Source of the DNA: Agrypnia vestita
Taxonomy: Eukaryota > Arthropoda > Insecta > Trichoptera > Phryganeidae
DNA length: 64,000 nucleotides
Assembly (NCBI GenBank): GCA_016648135.1
Contig: JADDOH010023642.1
Span: forward strand, 124,001 to 188,000
Direction of reading: 5' to 3'
Shown: positions 22,957-34,131 of the stretch, in pieces
Layout of the letters: each line of letters starts with the position of its first letter
Numbering within the stretch: position 1 is the stretch's first letter
Notes under the pieces: generated by a model
Databases searched by the model: none
What the model was told of the DNA's origin: nothing
Seen by the model: the letters and a program-made list of their open reading frames with translations, nothing else
Translations under genes and position numbers: made by a program

Positions 22957-23524
22957 AATGAGGGTTAACACAACACTGTTTTATTCCACTATATATTTAT
23001 TTTGAATTGTTAGAACGTTTTCGAGATTTCTCCCATTGTCAATAACAACACGTTTACAAATCTATACCTACAAAACTCAATGTCTGTCTGTCTGTCTATC
23101 TGTCTGTCTGTTCTCTATAAAAATCCACACCGTTTGTCCGATTCGATTCAAATTTTGCATATTTATGCTTTGGGACCCGGCGGGTAACATAGGCAACATT
23201 TCCCCCTATTCTCATACCCCTTCCCCTCCCCCTAACATATTTTCGATGCAAATCTGTACCGTTTGACCGATCGGACTCAAAATTTGAAAACTTATTCTTA
23301 AGGACTCGGTAGGTAACATATGCGACAATTCCCTCCTATTCTTTTTTAACCTTCCCCTCCCGTGATATATTTTTGATGCAAATGTATACCGTTGCAATCA
23401 AACTTTTTTTTACCCTCACAAATTTATTTTAAACTTAATCCTTTACCCATGCAACGCCGGGTATGAACAGCTAGTTCAAAATAAATATATAGTGGAATAA
23501 AACGGTGTTGTGTTTACCCTCATT
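22957..23524. mobile_element. Palindromic TIR element split at its centre
   Basis: The left arm 22957-23006 and right arm 23475-23524 are inverted copies over about 50 bp with two or three mismatches (both carry CACTATATATTTATTTTGAA at the inner end). Without the insert they would form a continuous hairpin centred on GAATTC. Confidence 0.8.
23007..23474 (+). mobile_element. Helitron-like non-autonomous insertion
   Basis: It lies exactly between A and T at the centre of the surrounding palindrome. The 3' end has a TACCC/GGGTA hairpin seven bases before a terminal CTAG, the expected Helitron 3' structure. The interior has a (TGTC)n tract at 23080-23110 and two diverged repeats of ACCGTTTG-CCGAT plus GGTAACAT. 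The 5' end is TT rather than the canonical TC, which lowers certainty. Confidence 0.65.
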
Positions 23525-23540
23525 TTTTTAATGTATTAAT

Positions 23541-24120
23541 AATGAATTTCCACAATGTTCCAAACAAAAAACTTGAACATAAAATTTATTCAGATTCTTT
23601 TTTATATTAGCAATAAATATTTTTGGTGACCCTGCCTAGATTCAAAAAGTGAAAGGCCGCGTGCGGGGGCAGTTTTGTATAAAACATTCAAAGGGGGTGT
23701 TATTTTTACATGAATGATCAGTGCCTAACCATACACCGGGGTGCTAAATAAAACCTCGGCAATTTTTCCATTCTTCATTCATCTTGCTGACGTCATCGAT
23801 CATCCGCGTCTTGCAGGTTTGCGCATATTAAGGGTCGTAAAGTTACCAATAGTTCCCACATTTGTTTTATATTTATGTGTGATCTTCGGGGAAAAAGAGA
23901 TGAAGGGATACTATTTTCGTTTGGAGCTAATGAGGTATTAATAATGTTGCATTGTATAAAGTGATCACTTAAGCCAGCTCATATAGGCCATTAACGATTT
24001 CCATATAAATAGTTTTATAATTTATCTTAATCAATACAATTCTCTCTGTGGAGGAAATCCAGTAACTACGTTCTTTGAACATACATACAAAAATATTTTT
24101 ATATATATATTCTGGTCCAT
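23541..24120. other. No gene recognised
   Basis: Non-coding. A 66-codon open frame at 23741-23941 has no recognisable features. Confidence 0.45.
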
Positions 24121-24490
24121 TCTTCTTCTTCTTCATCTCTCCACTGCTGGATATAGGCCTTTTCCATACCCTTCCATCCTTCCTTGTTGTTTGCTATTTG
24201 TAGCCATTTCGTTCCCCCCACAGCGGCTATATCATCGGCCCAACTCTTTTAAGGTCTTCCGATGCCTCTTTTATTCTCCCAAAGTCTCTTCAGAAATCTT
24301 GGAATCCATCTTGTAGCATCCTACCTTGCAACATGCCCTGTCCATTGCCATTTTAGCTTCTTTATACGATCCATGATATCCACTACTCTAGTTCTGCGCC
24401 AAATTTCCTCATTTCTAATTCTCTTACACTTACACCCAGTATGGATCTCTCCATGGATCGTTACGTGCAATTGAGTTTTTCTACACTTTC
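24121..24490 (-). mobile_element. LINE reverse-transcriptase tail (family L1), copy 2
   Basis: Nucleotide-level match to 11283-11645 along its length, from CTCCACTGCTGGATATAGGC to CATGGATCGTTACGTGCAA. Several frameshifts. Confidence 0.8.
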
Positions 24491-24784
24491 ACAAAAGCTT
24501 CCTTATCGGTCCTACTCGATCGTCTCCAGGTTGACATTTTTTTAATACTACTTTGCAGCGGTCGTATAAACCACTGCGGGACCGCACGGCCGCAGAAACA
24601 AACCATTCACTGTCCCCATCGTGAAATAGGTCTTTATTAAAATAAATGTACATAAAATAAAACACAAAGGAAACCATAAGGAAATCATAAGTAAAACAAA
24701 ACCAAAGAAAACAAAATTAAATACAGTGTAATAATAAGTATAATTATTTACAACATAATAAATTAAAAGCAACAATAATAAGAT

Positions 24785-25045
24785 AATTAAAGAAAAGTCC
24801 CACGGTGGCGGCAGTGGATGGCTTGAAGTCAACCAATTTAAACCGCCCCTCAAGGGGATAATGGATGACAAACAAAAACAAAAACACGAAGACGAAAAAA
24901 GGGAAAGCATACAGAATGGGTCTGGATTGGTTGACTCATGCGGAAGCAGCGCAAGACAGGATAATATGGAAGCACCTTGTCGAGTCTTTAGGCCCTCGAC
25001 CCTACTAGGACAAGGGAATGAAGATGATGATGATAAATACGTTTT
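24785..25045 (+). mobile_element. LINE 3' end with (GAT)n tail
   Basis: The plus strand reads GLDWLTHAEAAQDRIIWKHL, then LGPRPY and a stop, then GATGATGATGAT. This is the terminal part of a non-LTR retrotransposon ORF2. The long antisense frame here is a shadow. Confidence 0.75.
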
Positions 25046-25289
25046 AATTATTTTGCTGTACAACTTTTTCAATACCTTAATGTTTTAAAGAACATCTTTA
25101 CAACATTTGCAAAGATTCTTCTATCCACAAAATCCATTTTACAGATTACATCAGACAGCACTCAAAAAGTAAATATATAATACAATATTTTTTCTACTAG
25201 CTATGATACACCCTGTATATATATATATATCATGATAGAAGTAGAAGGAAAACAGGATATGCTAAAAAGTGCCTTTGGTAAGTAAGCAT

Positions 25290-25460
25290 GGTTACTGATC
25301 ACCGTGACCCGAGTTACGTTGCAACCACCCGGTGGTGGGCGGAGAGAGGGGGGCTGATTGGTGACACGCGCGTGAATAATGCCGCCGATAGGCCGAGCGG
25401 CGCGCGGCGCGTGCGCGGGACTACACGCTGTTCCCGAAAATGCGTGCCAATTATGGGCGG
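25290..25460. other. GC-rich island of unknown function
   Basis: CpG-rich patch (GGCGCGCGGCGCGTGCGCGG). A 78-codon open frame runs through it but shows no family signature. Confidence 0.3.
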
Positions 25461-25729
25461 CTGTTTGGAAAAAACATTCCTAATTCGCAAAATAACTGGG
25501 AGGCTTTATTACTTAATTGTATAACGTCCGTAACACTGCCGGCAGTTTGGGTGGGAAGTGAATATATCATTTTAAATAACATGTGCCCTTTTGTTTCTCT
25601 TTAATATCCATCATTTTTATTTTATTTATTTAATTGCCTTTAGTGCAGCATAAAGGTTTGCTTTCTTTCTTTCTTTCTTCTTTCTTCTTCTTCTTTCTTT
25701 CTTGCTTGTCTATCGAAAAAAAAAATTGG

Positions 25730-25995
25730 ATCTATTTTAAACCCTTTTTCCGTGATCCAATCGAGCTGAAACTTTGCAGGCAGACTCGTGGCGATGATAA
25801 AAATGATCTAACAAATTTTCGTTTAAAAAAATTAATAATTATAGTATAATTTTGGATTTTTCGAAATTTTTTATTACTCCCTTACGTAGCGTCGCCCGAC
25901 TCAAGCCCAACGCGCGGGGTAAGCGCCAAACCTGTTTCAACTAGTAAATGAGAAAGGGAGTCAAATAAAAACTTGGCTTTTATCGGTTAGTTTTT
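25730..25995 (+). repeat. Dispersed repeat R1, copy 4 (rearranged)
   Basis: The first third (CCGTGATCCAATCGAGCTGA onward) and the terminal AGGGAGT...AACTTGG tail are present. The middle third is replaced by about 90 bp that itself runs from TTACTCCCTTACG to GAGAAAGGGAGT. It is preceded by a (TTTC)n tract at 25661-25700. Confidence 0.7.
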
Positions 25996-26280
25996 TTTTA
26001 AATATTTTTTTTTTGGTCAAATTCTGAGAACCCTGGTTATAATTGTAAAGAGTTATAGTATAATTATAGCTTACAATTTCTGACAGAAGTTTTTTATTAT
26101 AGCCTATCCAGGAGATGTCCTTTATTTTTAGTATTAGCGAAAAAGTAAAAAAAATACGTCCTATACTTATTTATTTAACCAGTATTAGATTTTTAATTTA
26201 CGCTCAACTAAGATTACGCAAGGATATTACGAATTTCATCCCACTCAGAGGGATAATGTAAAATTCGTTATAATATCTAA

Positions 26281-26975
26281 CTAACTTTCCATCACGCCGT
26301 AGGCAGAGAGGATAGAGCGCCACACTCTTCTGTTCTGACATACAAAACTCGTCTCATCCACATTCATACATCTTCGCATGCAAGCTCGCCGGTTGTTTAG
26401 GATTCTAACGGTACCATCTTCCAGTATCTGGTTAATCTGGTCATGCCACGTCTTCCGCGGTCGCCCTCTCTTTCTGGCGCCATCAACACTTGCATTATAT
26501 ATCTTTCTTACCATTCTTTCCTCGTTCATTCGCACATGCCCAAACCATCTGAGCGATCCTTTTTTAATTCTATTAATTATGCTAAGATCAGCTTCACATT
26601 TGTTCCTTATATCTGCATTCTTTACTCTATCATAAATTGATTTTCCACACATACGTCTGAGGGATCTCATCTCCACTGCATTCAATCTACTTTTGTTCCT
26701 CTTCTGCCAGCTCCAGGCTTCGATTCCATACATCAGTGTTGGTACCAGAATTCCATTATGTACCGCTAGTTTTGCCTCGGTAGACATATTTCTATTAGAA
26801 ACTATTGCGTTCAAAGCACCGTTCACCCTATTCCCCGCAGTCACTCTCCTCTCGATATCTTTCTCAACATTCCCTCTTCTATCGAACATACTTTCCAAGT
26901 ACACAAACTCATCTACCTGCTCCAAACATTCATTACCTACTAGAATTTCACATGTTGTCTTTCTTTCCTCTTTTT
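26281..26975 (-). mobile_element. LINE reverse-transcriptase C-terminal region, family L2 (best copy)
   Basis: A continuous 214-codon frame on the minus strand plus in-frame sequence upstream to about 26975. Landmarks in order: FVYLESMF, TEAKLAVHNGILVPTLMYGIEAW, LRRMCGKS, RWFGHVRMNE, KRGRPRKTWHDQI and CMRRCMNVDE. These belong to the region after the reverse-transcriptase palm of non-LTR elements, often annotated in insects as craniofacial development protein 2-like. The catalytic palm and the endonuclease are absent, so it is a 5'-truncated copy. Confidence 0.88.
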
Positions 26976-27056
26976 CGAATAATAATTCGTAATAATAATT
27001 TTATAATAAATCGTATCCCCCTACATAAGTATGTTTTAACCTGACGATGTTGATAC

Positions 27057-27800
27057 TGTCACGTATCGTGGCTAAAGGAGAATGAATGAAAATACTGGAC
27101 ATTAATTAGAGATATATTAATTAATGATTAATTAACTATTTAATGTACAAAATCAATTAACGCTATTCTTTAATCTACACTATTTTGCAATATATCACTG
27201 GTATATGTACTCGTTATTACCGCTGGGTAACTCGAATTAATCGCTCGTAGAATATTCAGTTATGGCATATAGAAGTCTCATCTCATCTCATCTTCTTCCC
27301 CTTGTCTTATTCGGTCGGCGACCCATTGCATCGTCAAGGCGCCTCCTTTCGTCCCTGTCTTGCGCTGATTGTGCGGCCTCCGACCATTGTAGCCCACTGG
27401 ACGTCTTCCCTCAGGAATCGGACTCAGTATTTTACTATCGTCTGATGACCGAATTCCTAGGAATTCCTAGCATATAGAAGTGGCTCTGGTTTATTTCGCC
27501 AATTAGGTACTTCGCTCAATTATTTCGCTTTATTTATCTCTTCGATTATCTCACGACTGGCCTCGCACCGAACGAACCGTCAAACATGACAACCACTCTC
27601 GCGCCGCGGCGTGGTTTCGTAATTGTATCCAAAAATATCGAGTATTTAGGAGAAGATTCTCGTCGCTTCTAGACTTTTCCAGGTGTTCCTTGATTGTTGT
27701 AGCTAATTCCAGAGTATAGTAGTGTGTTCCAGAATGTAGTGAAAGATTCTAGAGGTTTAGATGTTATGATCGTCATTGAAGAATTCTTTACGTAATCTCT
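27057..27800 (+). repeat. Dispersed repeat D, copy 1 (carries a LINE insertion)
   Basis: Begins TCACGTATCGTGGCTAAAGG and follows the same order of blocks as 36025-36560 (TTATTTCGCT, CTCTCGCGCCG, CGAGAAGATTCTCG-like). It could be an LTR or part of a larger retroelement; no coding sequence is attached. Confidence 0.6.
27277..27470 (-). mobile_element. LINE 3'-end insertion with 11-bp target duplication
   Basis: Flanked on both sides by CATATAGAAGT (27266-27276 and 27471-27481). The minus strand encodes LQWSEAAQSAQDRDERRRLD and a stop, then a (GATGA)n tail. This is a severely 5'-truncated non-LTR element with a clear TPRT-type duplication. Confidence 0.88.
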
Positions 27801-28254
27801 GTTGCCATTTCGCTACACTTTTATTACAAACTACGGCCATTAAAAGCTGCTTATTTTCATAACGCGTCTTGATATTGATTCAGTGAAGCATCCCTTGAAA
27901 CACTGTGGCGTAATATTGATCCTCCCTAGGTCCTATCTCACCCTCAGCCTCCGTCGCCATATCTCCTCCTCGAGATCTACCCCACGGACCTGACGGATGA
28001 CGTCCTACTCCTGGCTGCACCCCGAGGCTGCAGCTATGGCCAAGTCCTTAAATTGAGACTCAGAAATAAATAAAAAAATCTTTATAAACATTTTGATAAA
28101 AAAAAATCCAAACATGTTGACCCTCATTCATTCACTGTACGCGAGAATTCATATTTGGTGAACGTTGAACGTAGTTAGCGACAGACGCTTAGTTGCTGAT
28201 CTAATATTTATTGTAATAGATCTGAGGAACGTATGTCGCGACGCAAGAAAGAGA

Positions 28255-28475
28255 CTGCATGACAGAGAAAGAGAATGTATAAAAAGGCGCGTGAATGTCG
28301 AGTCGACGGCTCTTCTACTACCTTTGTTATCCAGACCGCATCTTACTGTATAAACGATTGTCTAAACCCTTATTGTTACCAAATAAATACTTACGAGAAC
28401 AAAGTCTTTACTGGAAGCAACCTCATCACGAAACAAGAGTATTACATTTATATTTCCAATAAAGCCAATACCAGG
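28255..28475 (+). promoter_or_regulatory. Possible LTR-like segment with TATA box and AATAAA
   Basis: GTATAAAAAGGCGCG at 28276 is followed about 100 bases later by CCAAATAAATAC (28379). That is the spacing of an LTR promoter and poly(A) signal. No matching second LTR was found. Confidence 0.3.
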
Positions 28476-28616
28476 GCCATTTCCACAATCTATATGTGTT
28501 TTATTTCATTCAAAGTCCTGTACCTCTAAAAAATACATTATTTACAAGAAATAAGTATTTATATTACAACTTCCAACTTCCCAATACAATATTTTTATTT
28601 ATATTACAAATTCCCC

Positions 28617-28870
28617 AATGCGGAAATCCCCAGAATCTGCGACATACAAGACACTGTACGACGGGACAGGCAAAGAAGGCGTTTCTGGAGGGACCATGTG
28701 GATGATGTGATGGACCAGATGGCTTCCCAGAGCCGTGTTGCGCGGGATTCCAGAGGGGCGCCGACCGCCAGGGAGACCACCAAAGAGATGGAGAGAGAAC
28801 TGGACGTCCTCGTCACAAGACCAGGACTGACCTGTCAATACATATCATGGATCTAATAAAATAAGAAGAA
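28617..28870 (+). mobile_element. LINE reverse-transcriptase tail
   Basis: The plus strand reads RRDRQRRRFWRDHVDDVMDQ, then GDHQRDGERTGRP and RTDLSIHIMDLIK before the stop, with an AAGAAGAAGA tail. It belongs to a different LINE family from L1 and L2. Confidence 0.65.
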
Positions 28871-29640
28871 GATTACAACTTCATTGAAGGGAAGAAGCGA
28901 GCGCTAGAAAACGAGTACGCTAAAATTATTTAGTTTTCGTATACGATTTTTATGAAAAAACGTCATTGATTTCTTTTTGTAGGCATTTTTCATCTGTAAT
29001 CTTTCTAATGGTATCCGGTAGGCCGTTTAAATATTCTTCCCATAAACTCAATACTACGATTTTTATATGATCTATTGTATTTTAAAATTCTATGCCTCTT
29101 AAAAAAGCATCTATATCTAAAAGACATAATGTCATAATGTTTAAGGCAATATACATGTTTGAACACGGAATGTGAAATGGATAAGTTAAGATGGGAAAGA
29201 CGGGTTCTGGAAGGAAAGAAAGGTCAGAAGGAAAGCACGCTCTTACCTTTGTCCTTTTGGTCCAGGTCGAAGGAACAACCCTGGTTTCTCCCTTATCAGA
29301 AGGGCAATAGCTCAGGTATTCTTATAGCACCTTAATCCTTATCTGAAGGCTTTACGATAACGTAAAAGTGGGCACACAAAACTCAGAACAAAACACGTCC
29401 AGCAAACAAGACAGTTCAAAGTTGAATGGTAATGTCACAGATAAAAGATTTTAGTAGAGCGTGCACCATAAAAGGCGTAAGGAAGGTGCTTATATTCAGT
29501 GACATCTGATCCCGTTCATAAAGATAGAACAAAACAGTTTTTAAATTTCGTGTAATTTGATCAAAATTTCTTACAGGACTCTGAGGATAACTCTGAAAAA
29601 AATACGGCTAAATATTTTAAAAATCATATTTTGTCACCCT
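28871..29640. other. No gene recognised
   Basis: AT-rich with a somewhat GC-richer middle (29200-29300). No coding or repeat signature found. Confidence 0.45.
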
Positions 29641-29649
29641 AGAGTACTG

Positions 29650-29800
29650 CCTTGAAGCAGCATCCAGCGTCCACATCCAGGAGGGGGCGGCGTTATCTCC
29701 TCCCGGCAGCAGCTCGGCCGGCTGCAGATAAGGGCGGTGCAGGCGCCGGCTCCGGGGGTGCAGCCCAGGGGTGGCCAGACGCCTGTTCAGTCACCCGGTG
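29650..29800. other. GC-rich island of unknown function
   Basis: Very GC-rich (GGCGCCGGCTCCGGGGGTGC) with an open frame of 86 codons on the plus strand that has no recognisable domain. Could be an exon of an unrecognised gene. Confidence 0.3.
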
Positions 29801-30215
29801 GGAGCGGGTGAAATGCAACACTTGCACTGCAAAATTCTACACGTTTGGGATGAAATTACATCCCTACCTACCTACTCTACTGTCTACGCATCTTCGACCG
29901 ACACGTCCCTGAAATATAAACTTGTTTGAGTTGACTGATGTCAGTTAAGTTGTATAAAACCAAAAAGAAAAAAAAATGTTTTGAATGCGTCACAAGCGAA
30001 GTCACCGAGGATTAATAATTGCGAATATACTGAATTCGAGATTTTATAGGAAGTATAGCTTTATTCCTTCTAAAATCATGTTTCCAAATCACTATTAAAA
30101 GCAATGGCAGTAATAATCACATCAACGAATCCACCCCGAGTATGTGTCACGTGACAAAATGGCCGATCCATATTTATTTGAGATTTGATGTTGATTTTAA
30201 ACTGAAACATCAGAG

Positions 30216-30566
30216 CAATATCCATTATTTCAATAAAAATGGCAGCAATGTCCACTATTATTATAATTTTTTTTTTTAAATATGATAGATCTGGAAGGTC
30301 TATGGATAAAATTTTACATAATAGTTCGATATAATACAATATCCATTATTTCAATAAAAATGGCAGCAATGTTCACTATTTCTTTTTTTTTTTTAAATAT
30401 GATAGATCTGGAAGGTCTATGGATAAAATTTTACATAATAGTTCGATATAATACAATATCCATTATTTCAATAAAAATGGCAGCAATGTCCACTATTTTT
30501 TTTTTTTAAATATGATAGATCTGGAAGGTCTATGGATAAAATTTTACATAATAGTTCGATATAATA
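30216..30566. repeat. Three-copy tandem repeat, unit about 115 bp
   Basis: The blocks TATGATAGATCTGGAAGGTC (starts 30281, 30398, 30511) and CCATTATTTCAATAAAAATG alternate. Spacing is 117 and 113 bp; the differences lie in a poly-T run. Confidence 0.92.
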
Positions 30567-31300
30567 ATAATGACACAAAATCATTTGTTATATTTGGCTG
30601 AGTTTCAGCATTTTTGTCACTTCTATTTTAACATTGTTGGTAGTCAATTATGTGTAAATTGTTTCTTAGTTAACACACGCGATATGTGTTAATACACCCT
30701 GTATAAAAACCTAGGATGCAATTGTCTTTAAAAACTTATTTCCAATAGGATGCAGGTTTTATAATTCTAGCGAAAATTCCTTGAGTAGTGATAGGCTTTT
30801 TGTTTTTATCTCAGAAACACCTCAGTAGGATATTGCTGTCTTTTCTTTTATACCCCTCAAATCATCCATGGCTTTTTTTTTATTGAGACACTCCATAAAC
30901 CTCGTGGTTCTATTTTGAACTCTTTTGAACCCCCCCTCCCTCCCATCATGCATGTAGCCATAACGTGTCTTTTGCCTTCAATTTTTTTCCCTCCCCCCTT
31001 GACTGGAAAGTAATTTTTTCCTATTAATTCCAGAAGACATTTTGTGCTGTTTTCACTTACCAAATAAATGTGTAAAATGAACAAGTATTATATTTCTTTT
31101 ATAACAAAGCGCAGCATAACAATTTGTATAAGAAAGGAAAAAAATTACACTCAAAAAAATAAAAGTAATATTATGGACTAAAAAAGGATTTCTAGCAAGG
31201 AAGCTCAGAAAAAATCTCATTCATTTTGTCTAAATTGGCGAAATGCAACAAGTTATACCAGCAGCGTAAAAAATAAGAATCACATCAAAATGCTCTCTGG
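30567..31300. other. No gene recognised
   Basis: AT-rich. Contains a MITE end fragment (ACACCCTGTATA at 30694) and an M3 fragment at 30815-30855. Confidence 0.45.
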
Positions 31301-31304
31301 CTTT

Positions 31305-31475
31305 AGGTTTCTGGGATATTCTGCCGTGTTTCTGGGTCGGGCTCCATTGCAGGGTACATCATCAGGACCAATGTGTTGTTTAATAACATTAAGCCAAACA
31401 TTTTGCCAAACAATGTGAAAATTTTCTCGTTGGATAAACTCAAACATCGCCTCAAGAAATGGTTGTTGGATGTTG
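31305..31475 (+). mobile_element. Repeat junction with LINE ORF2 end
   Basis: 31305-31367 resembles 21830-21895 (CTGATGATGTACCCTGCAAT on the minus strand). Bases 31397-31475 encode LPNNVKIFSLDKLKHRLKKW, then LLDVGST and a stop, like the C-terminus of Jockey/CR1 polymerases. Confidence 0.5.
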
Positions 31476-31949
31476 GCAGTACTTAAACTGTGTGGAAATT
31501 TATGGAATTGCTCACCGATCCAAATTTTTTTACCACGCTTATATTAGCTTCACCTGATTGTCTAGATGGAATCTTATAATTGATATTTCATCCGCTTTCC
31601 AATGCTGATCGAGCAGAAATTTTTCACACATGAAAATATACGATGATAATACATGCGCAAAATTTTTTTGATTGATTTATTTTTTTGATTTATTGTTTTT
31701 AATTTTTAGTACATTTAAATATATAGGGGTGGGTTTTAAAAAAATAAATTTTCATGTAATACTATTTCTTATTTTATTCTACTCTTACCTTGTATCATTT
31801 TCCTTTGATATTTCCTTCTTTTTATGTTCCAAAAATTGTTAACAAAATGATTATGTTTCATAAATATTTTTTTAATATTTCATTTATAAATTGTATGTTA
31901 AATTATTTTTTATTTTATCCTTTTAATATATAATACATATAATTTCTTT
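31476..31949. other. No gene recognised
   Basis: Very AT-rich non-coding sequence. Confidence 0.5.
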
Positions 31950-32360
31950 ACATACATACTATGTCATCAGACCACCTTTTGGGAGGTCTTCCTACGCTTC
32001 TATTTTTCGTCCAGGGCCTCCACTGTAGGATTCTGGGTATCCTAGTATCCTCCTGTCGAGCTATATGTCCAGCCCACTGCCATTTTAATTTCGCAATACG
32101 GTCCATAATATCGGCAACTTTTGTTCGGCGTCTTATTTCTTCATTTCTGATTTTATCTCGAAGGCTCACGCCGAACATCTGCTTTTCCATGGCCCGCTGT
32201 GTACATTTTAATTTGTGTATGCTTTTTTTTTGTTAGTGTTGCTGTTTCTATGCCATATGTCATCATCGGTAAGATACATGTATCGAACATTTTGCTTTTC
32301 AGGCATACTGGGATTTCTTTATTTTTAAACAAGTGTTTCAATTTACCAAATGCTGCCTAG
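31950..32360 (-). mobile_element. LINE reverse-transcriptase C-terminal region (L1-like), frameshifted
   Basis: The upstream frame reads LKSKMFDTCILPMMTYGIET. After a shift, VSLRDKIRNEEIRRRT, LKWQWAGHIARQED and SVGRPPKRWSDDI follow. Same order as in family L1 but more diverged. Confidence 0.8.
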
Positions 32361-32452
32361 CCCAGCCCAATTTTGAACGAATAATGAAATTGTACATTTA
32401 CTCGATGCACTTCATTCAAAAAATATTTTAATATGTGTATTACGAAGCCTAA

Positions 32453-33327
32453 TGCCCGTAGCACACCTCCGCTGCGAAACCCCAGTAGCGAAACCGCTGC
32501 AGGAATTCCGCTGCGATCAAGCGTAATTCAAGTATACATACTGTATATATACTGTAAGTATATATACTGGGCGCGGAACGTCACGCGAGAGTCGAGTTTC
32601 TCTCCATGCTTGCAATTTTTCATATTACATATTTTTATAGTCTGGATGAGTCAATAAATAAAAAATAGGTCTATTTCTGACCTCTTGTATTCATTTTTCA
32701 GTAAAATCGACATCCATTATACTTTTTAATTTTATGTTATATTTTAAGGTAAAAGCCTATACACACTGCCGCTATTTACTTTATATTTTTAACTTTTAAC
32801 TCATGATTTGGTGCTATTCCTGAAACTTCATATTTCGCTACTTATAACTTATATTATTTAATGTATGTTCTTTTTAATGTTATGTTATATTTTTAGGTAA
32901 AAGCCTATACACATTGCCGCTCTTTACTTTATATTTTTAACTTTTATACTCATGTTTTGGTAATATACAGATATTGTTTAATGTATGTGCTTTTTGAAAT
33001 TTATTTTATACTCTTTATGTAAAAGCCTAATGGGCGTAAACAAATAAATAAATAAATAAATTATACAAAAAATTTAGTTTCGCTTTTTTATTTTGTCGAC
33101 TTCCACAAACACATGCGGAACGACGCGGCACCGCAACTAAATGGCGGCCGGTGCGCGGAGGTGTAGCTGGCGTCGGAGCAGATCGAAGAAACCACGCGGG
33201 AAAGAGATAGAATTATAGTCAAATCTATACGCTAGAACAGGTAGTTTCGCTTCTGTTCCGCCTCTCCTACAAAGGACAAATTATGGCGAAACTAGTGCGG
33301 TTTCGCGGCGGCTGTGTGCTAGAGGCG
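32453..33327. mobile_element. 875-bp TIR element with TAA duplication
   Basis: The ends TGCCCGTAGCACACCTCCGC and, inverted, CGCCTCTAGCACACAGCCGC, then GCGAAACC in both, are flanked by TAA at 32450-32452 and 33328-33330. A three-base TWA duplication points to PIF/Harbinger. The interior holds a 140-bp direct repeat (GGTAAAAGCCTATACACA at 32749 and 32897) and a retroelement tail ending in (AAAT)n at about 33045. No transposase is seen. Confidence 0.7.
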
Positions 33328-33551
33328 TAAAAGCTTATAACACGTTGTAACAAGTTGGTTTATTTGACTGTGTTATCCTATAATTGTGAAAGATGTAGGT
33401 GTAACTAATTATTTATGTATTCATTTCTTACCATGTACTTCCTGTTAATTCTTCCCGACCAAATAAATAAAATAAAAATAAATAATCTTGCCCACTATCT
33501 CCTATTACCAAGTCTAGACTTGTACACTGGGCAATGCTGGTATATAAGGCA

Positions 33552-34131
33552 GGCCGCACTTTGGATACAAATTATTACGTACGTATTCGTACGTATTGGA
33601 GCGCGCACATTGATTGCGTCTTGCGTTGTCACGATCAGTTAGTTACTTTGACATTTCTCCAATGACGTTTGTGCCACGTGAATAATCTGTATCGTCTGGA
33701 AAACTCTATTATGGAAGTGCAACGCAAGCTCATAACATCGGAGAAATATTTAAAAAAAAATTTATTCGAAGTACATAATTATACCTCAGCTTCTTATTTA
33801 ACTTACAGGTATTTTTTTAGTTCTTTAAAAATCTCTATCCTATCTAGGAATAATAGAGAATCCTCCGCCATGATCTGCGCAGATGGTCACGCAGTTGAAT
33901 CACTTTGGTCCCACAAACATTTGTGGTCATGTGTCAAATTGACAAAATTTTCAATATCCGTCGTACGAAATCGCAAAAATTTCCGAACAAATCCGGATCG
34001 TGTCGGACGTCGTATCATACGTGCGTACACGCACTACTAAATCGTGTGCAGTGTGCGATGTTCAATACTACTTCGAAGGTTAGGAATACGTACTACTCAA
34101 TTTCGTACGAAAACGCATCCAGTGTGCGGCC
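33552..34131. mobile_element. TIR element with GGCCGCAC ends
   Basis: The ends GGCCGCACTTTGGATACAAA and, inverted, GGCCGCACACTGGATGCGTT flank about 580 bp. Interior reading frames (up to 123 codons) lack transposase motifs and are probably chance. Confidence 0.6.

Noticed and set aside
23741..23941. 66-codon frame near 23.8 kb
   Set aside because: No similarity or splice context; length within chance expectation.
24548..25072. 174-codon minus-strand open frame
   Set aside because: It is the antisense of a LINE ORF2 end on the plus strand and is rich in low-complexity S/F/L/Y, so it is a shadow frame.
33669..34040. 123-codon plus-strand open frame
   Set aside because: Lies within a TIR element and has no transposase motif, so it is not called a gene.
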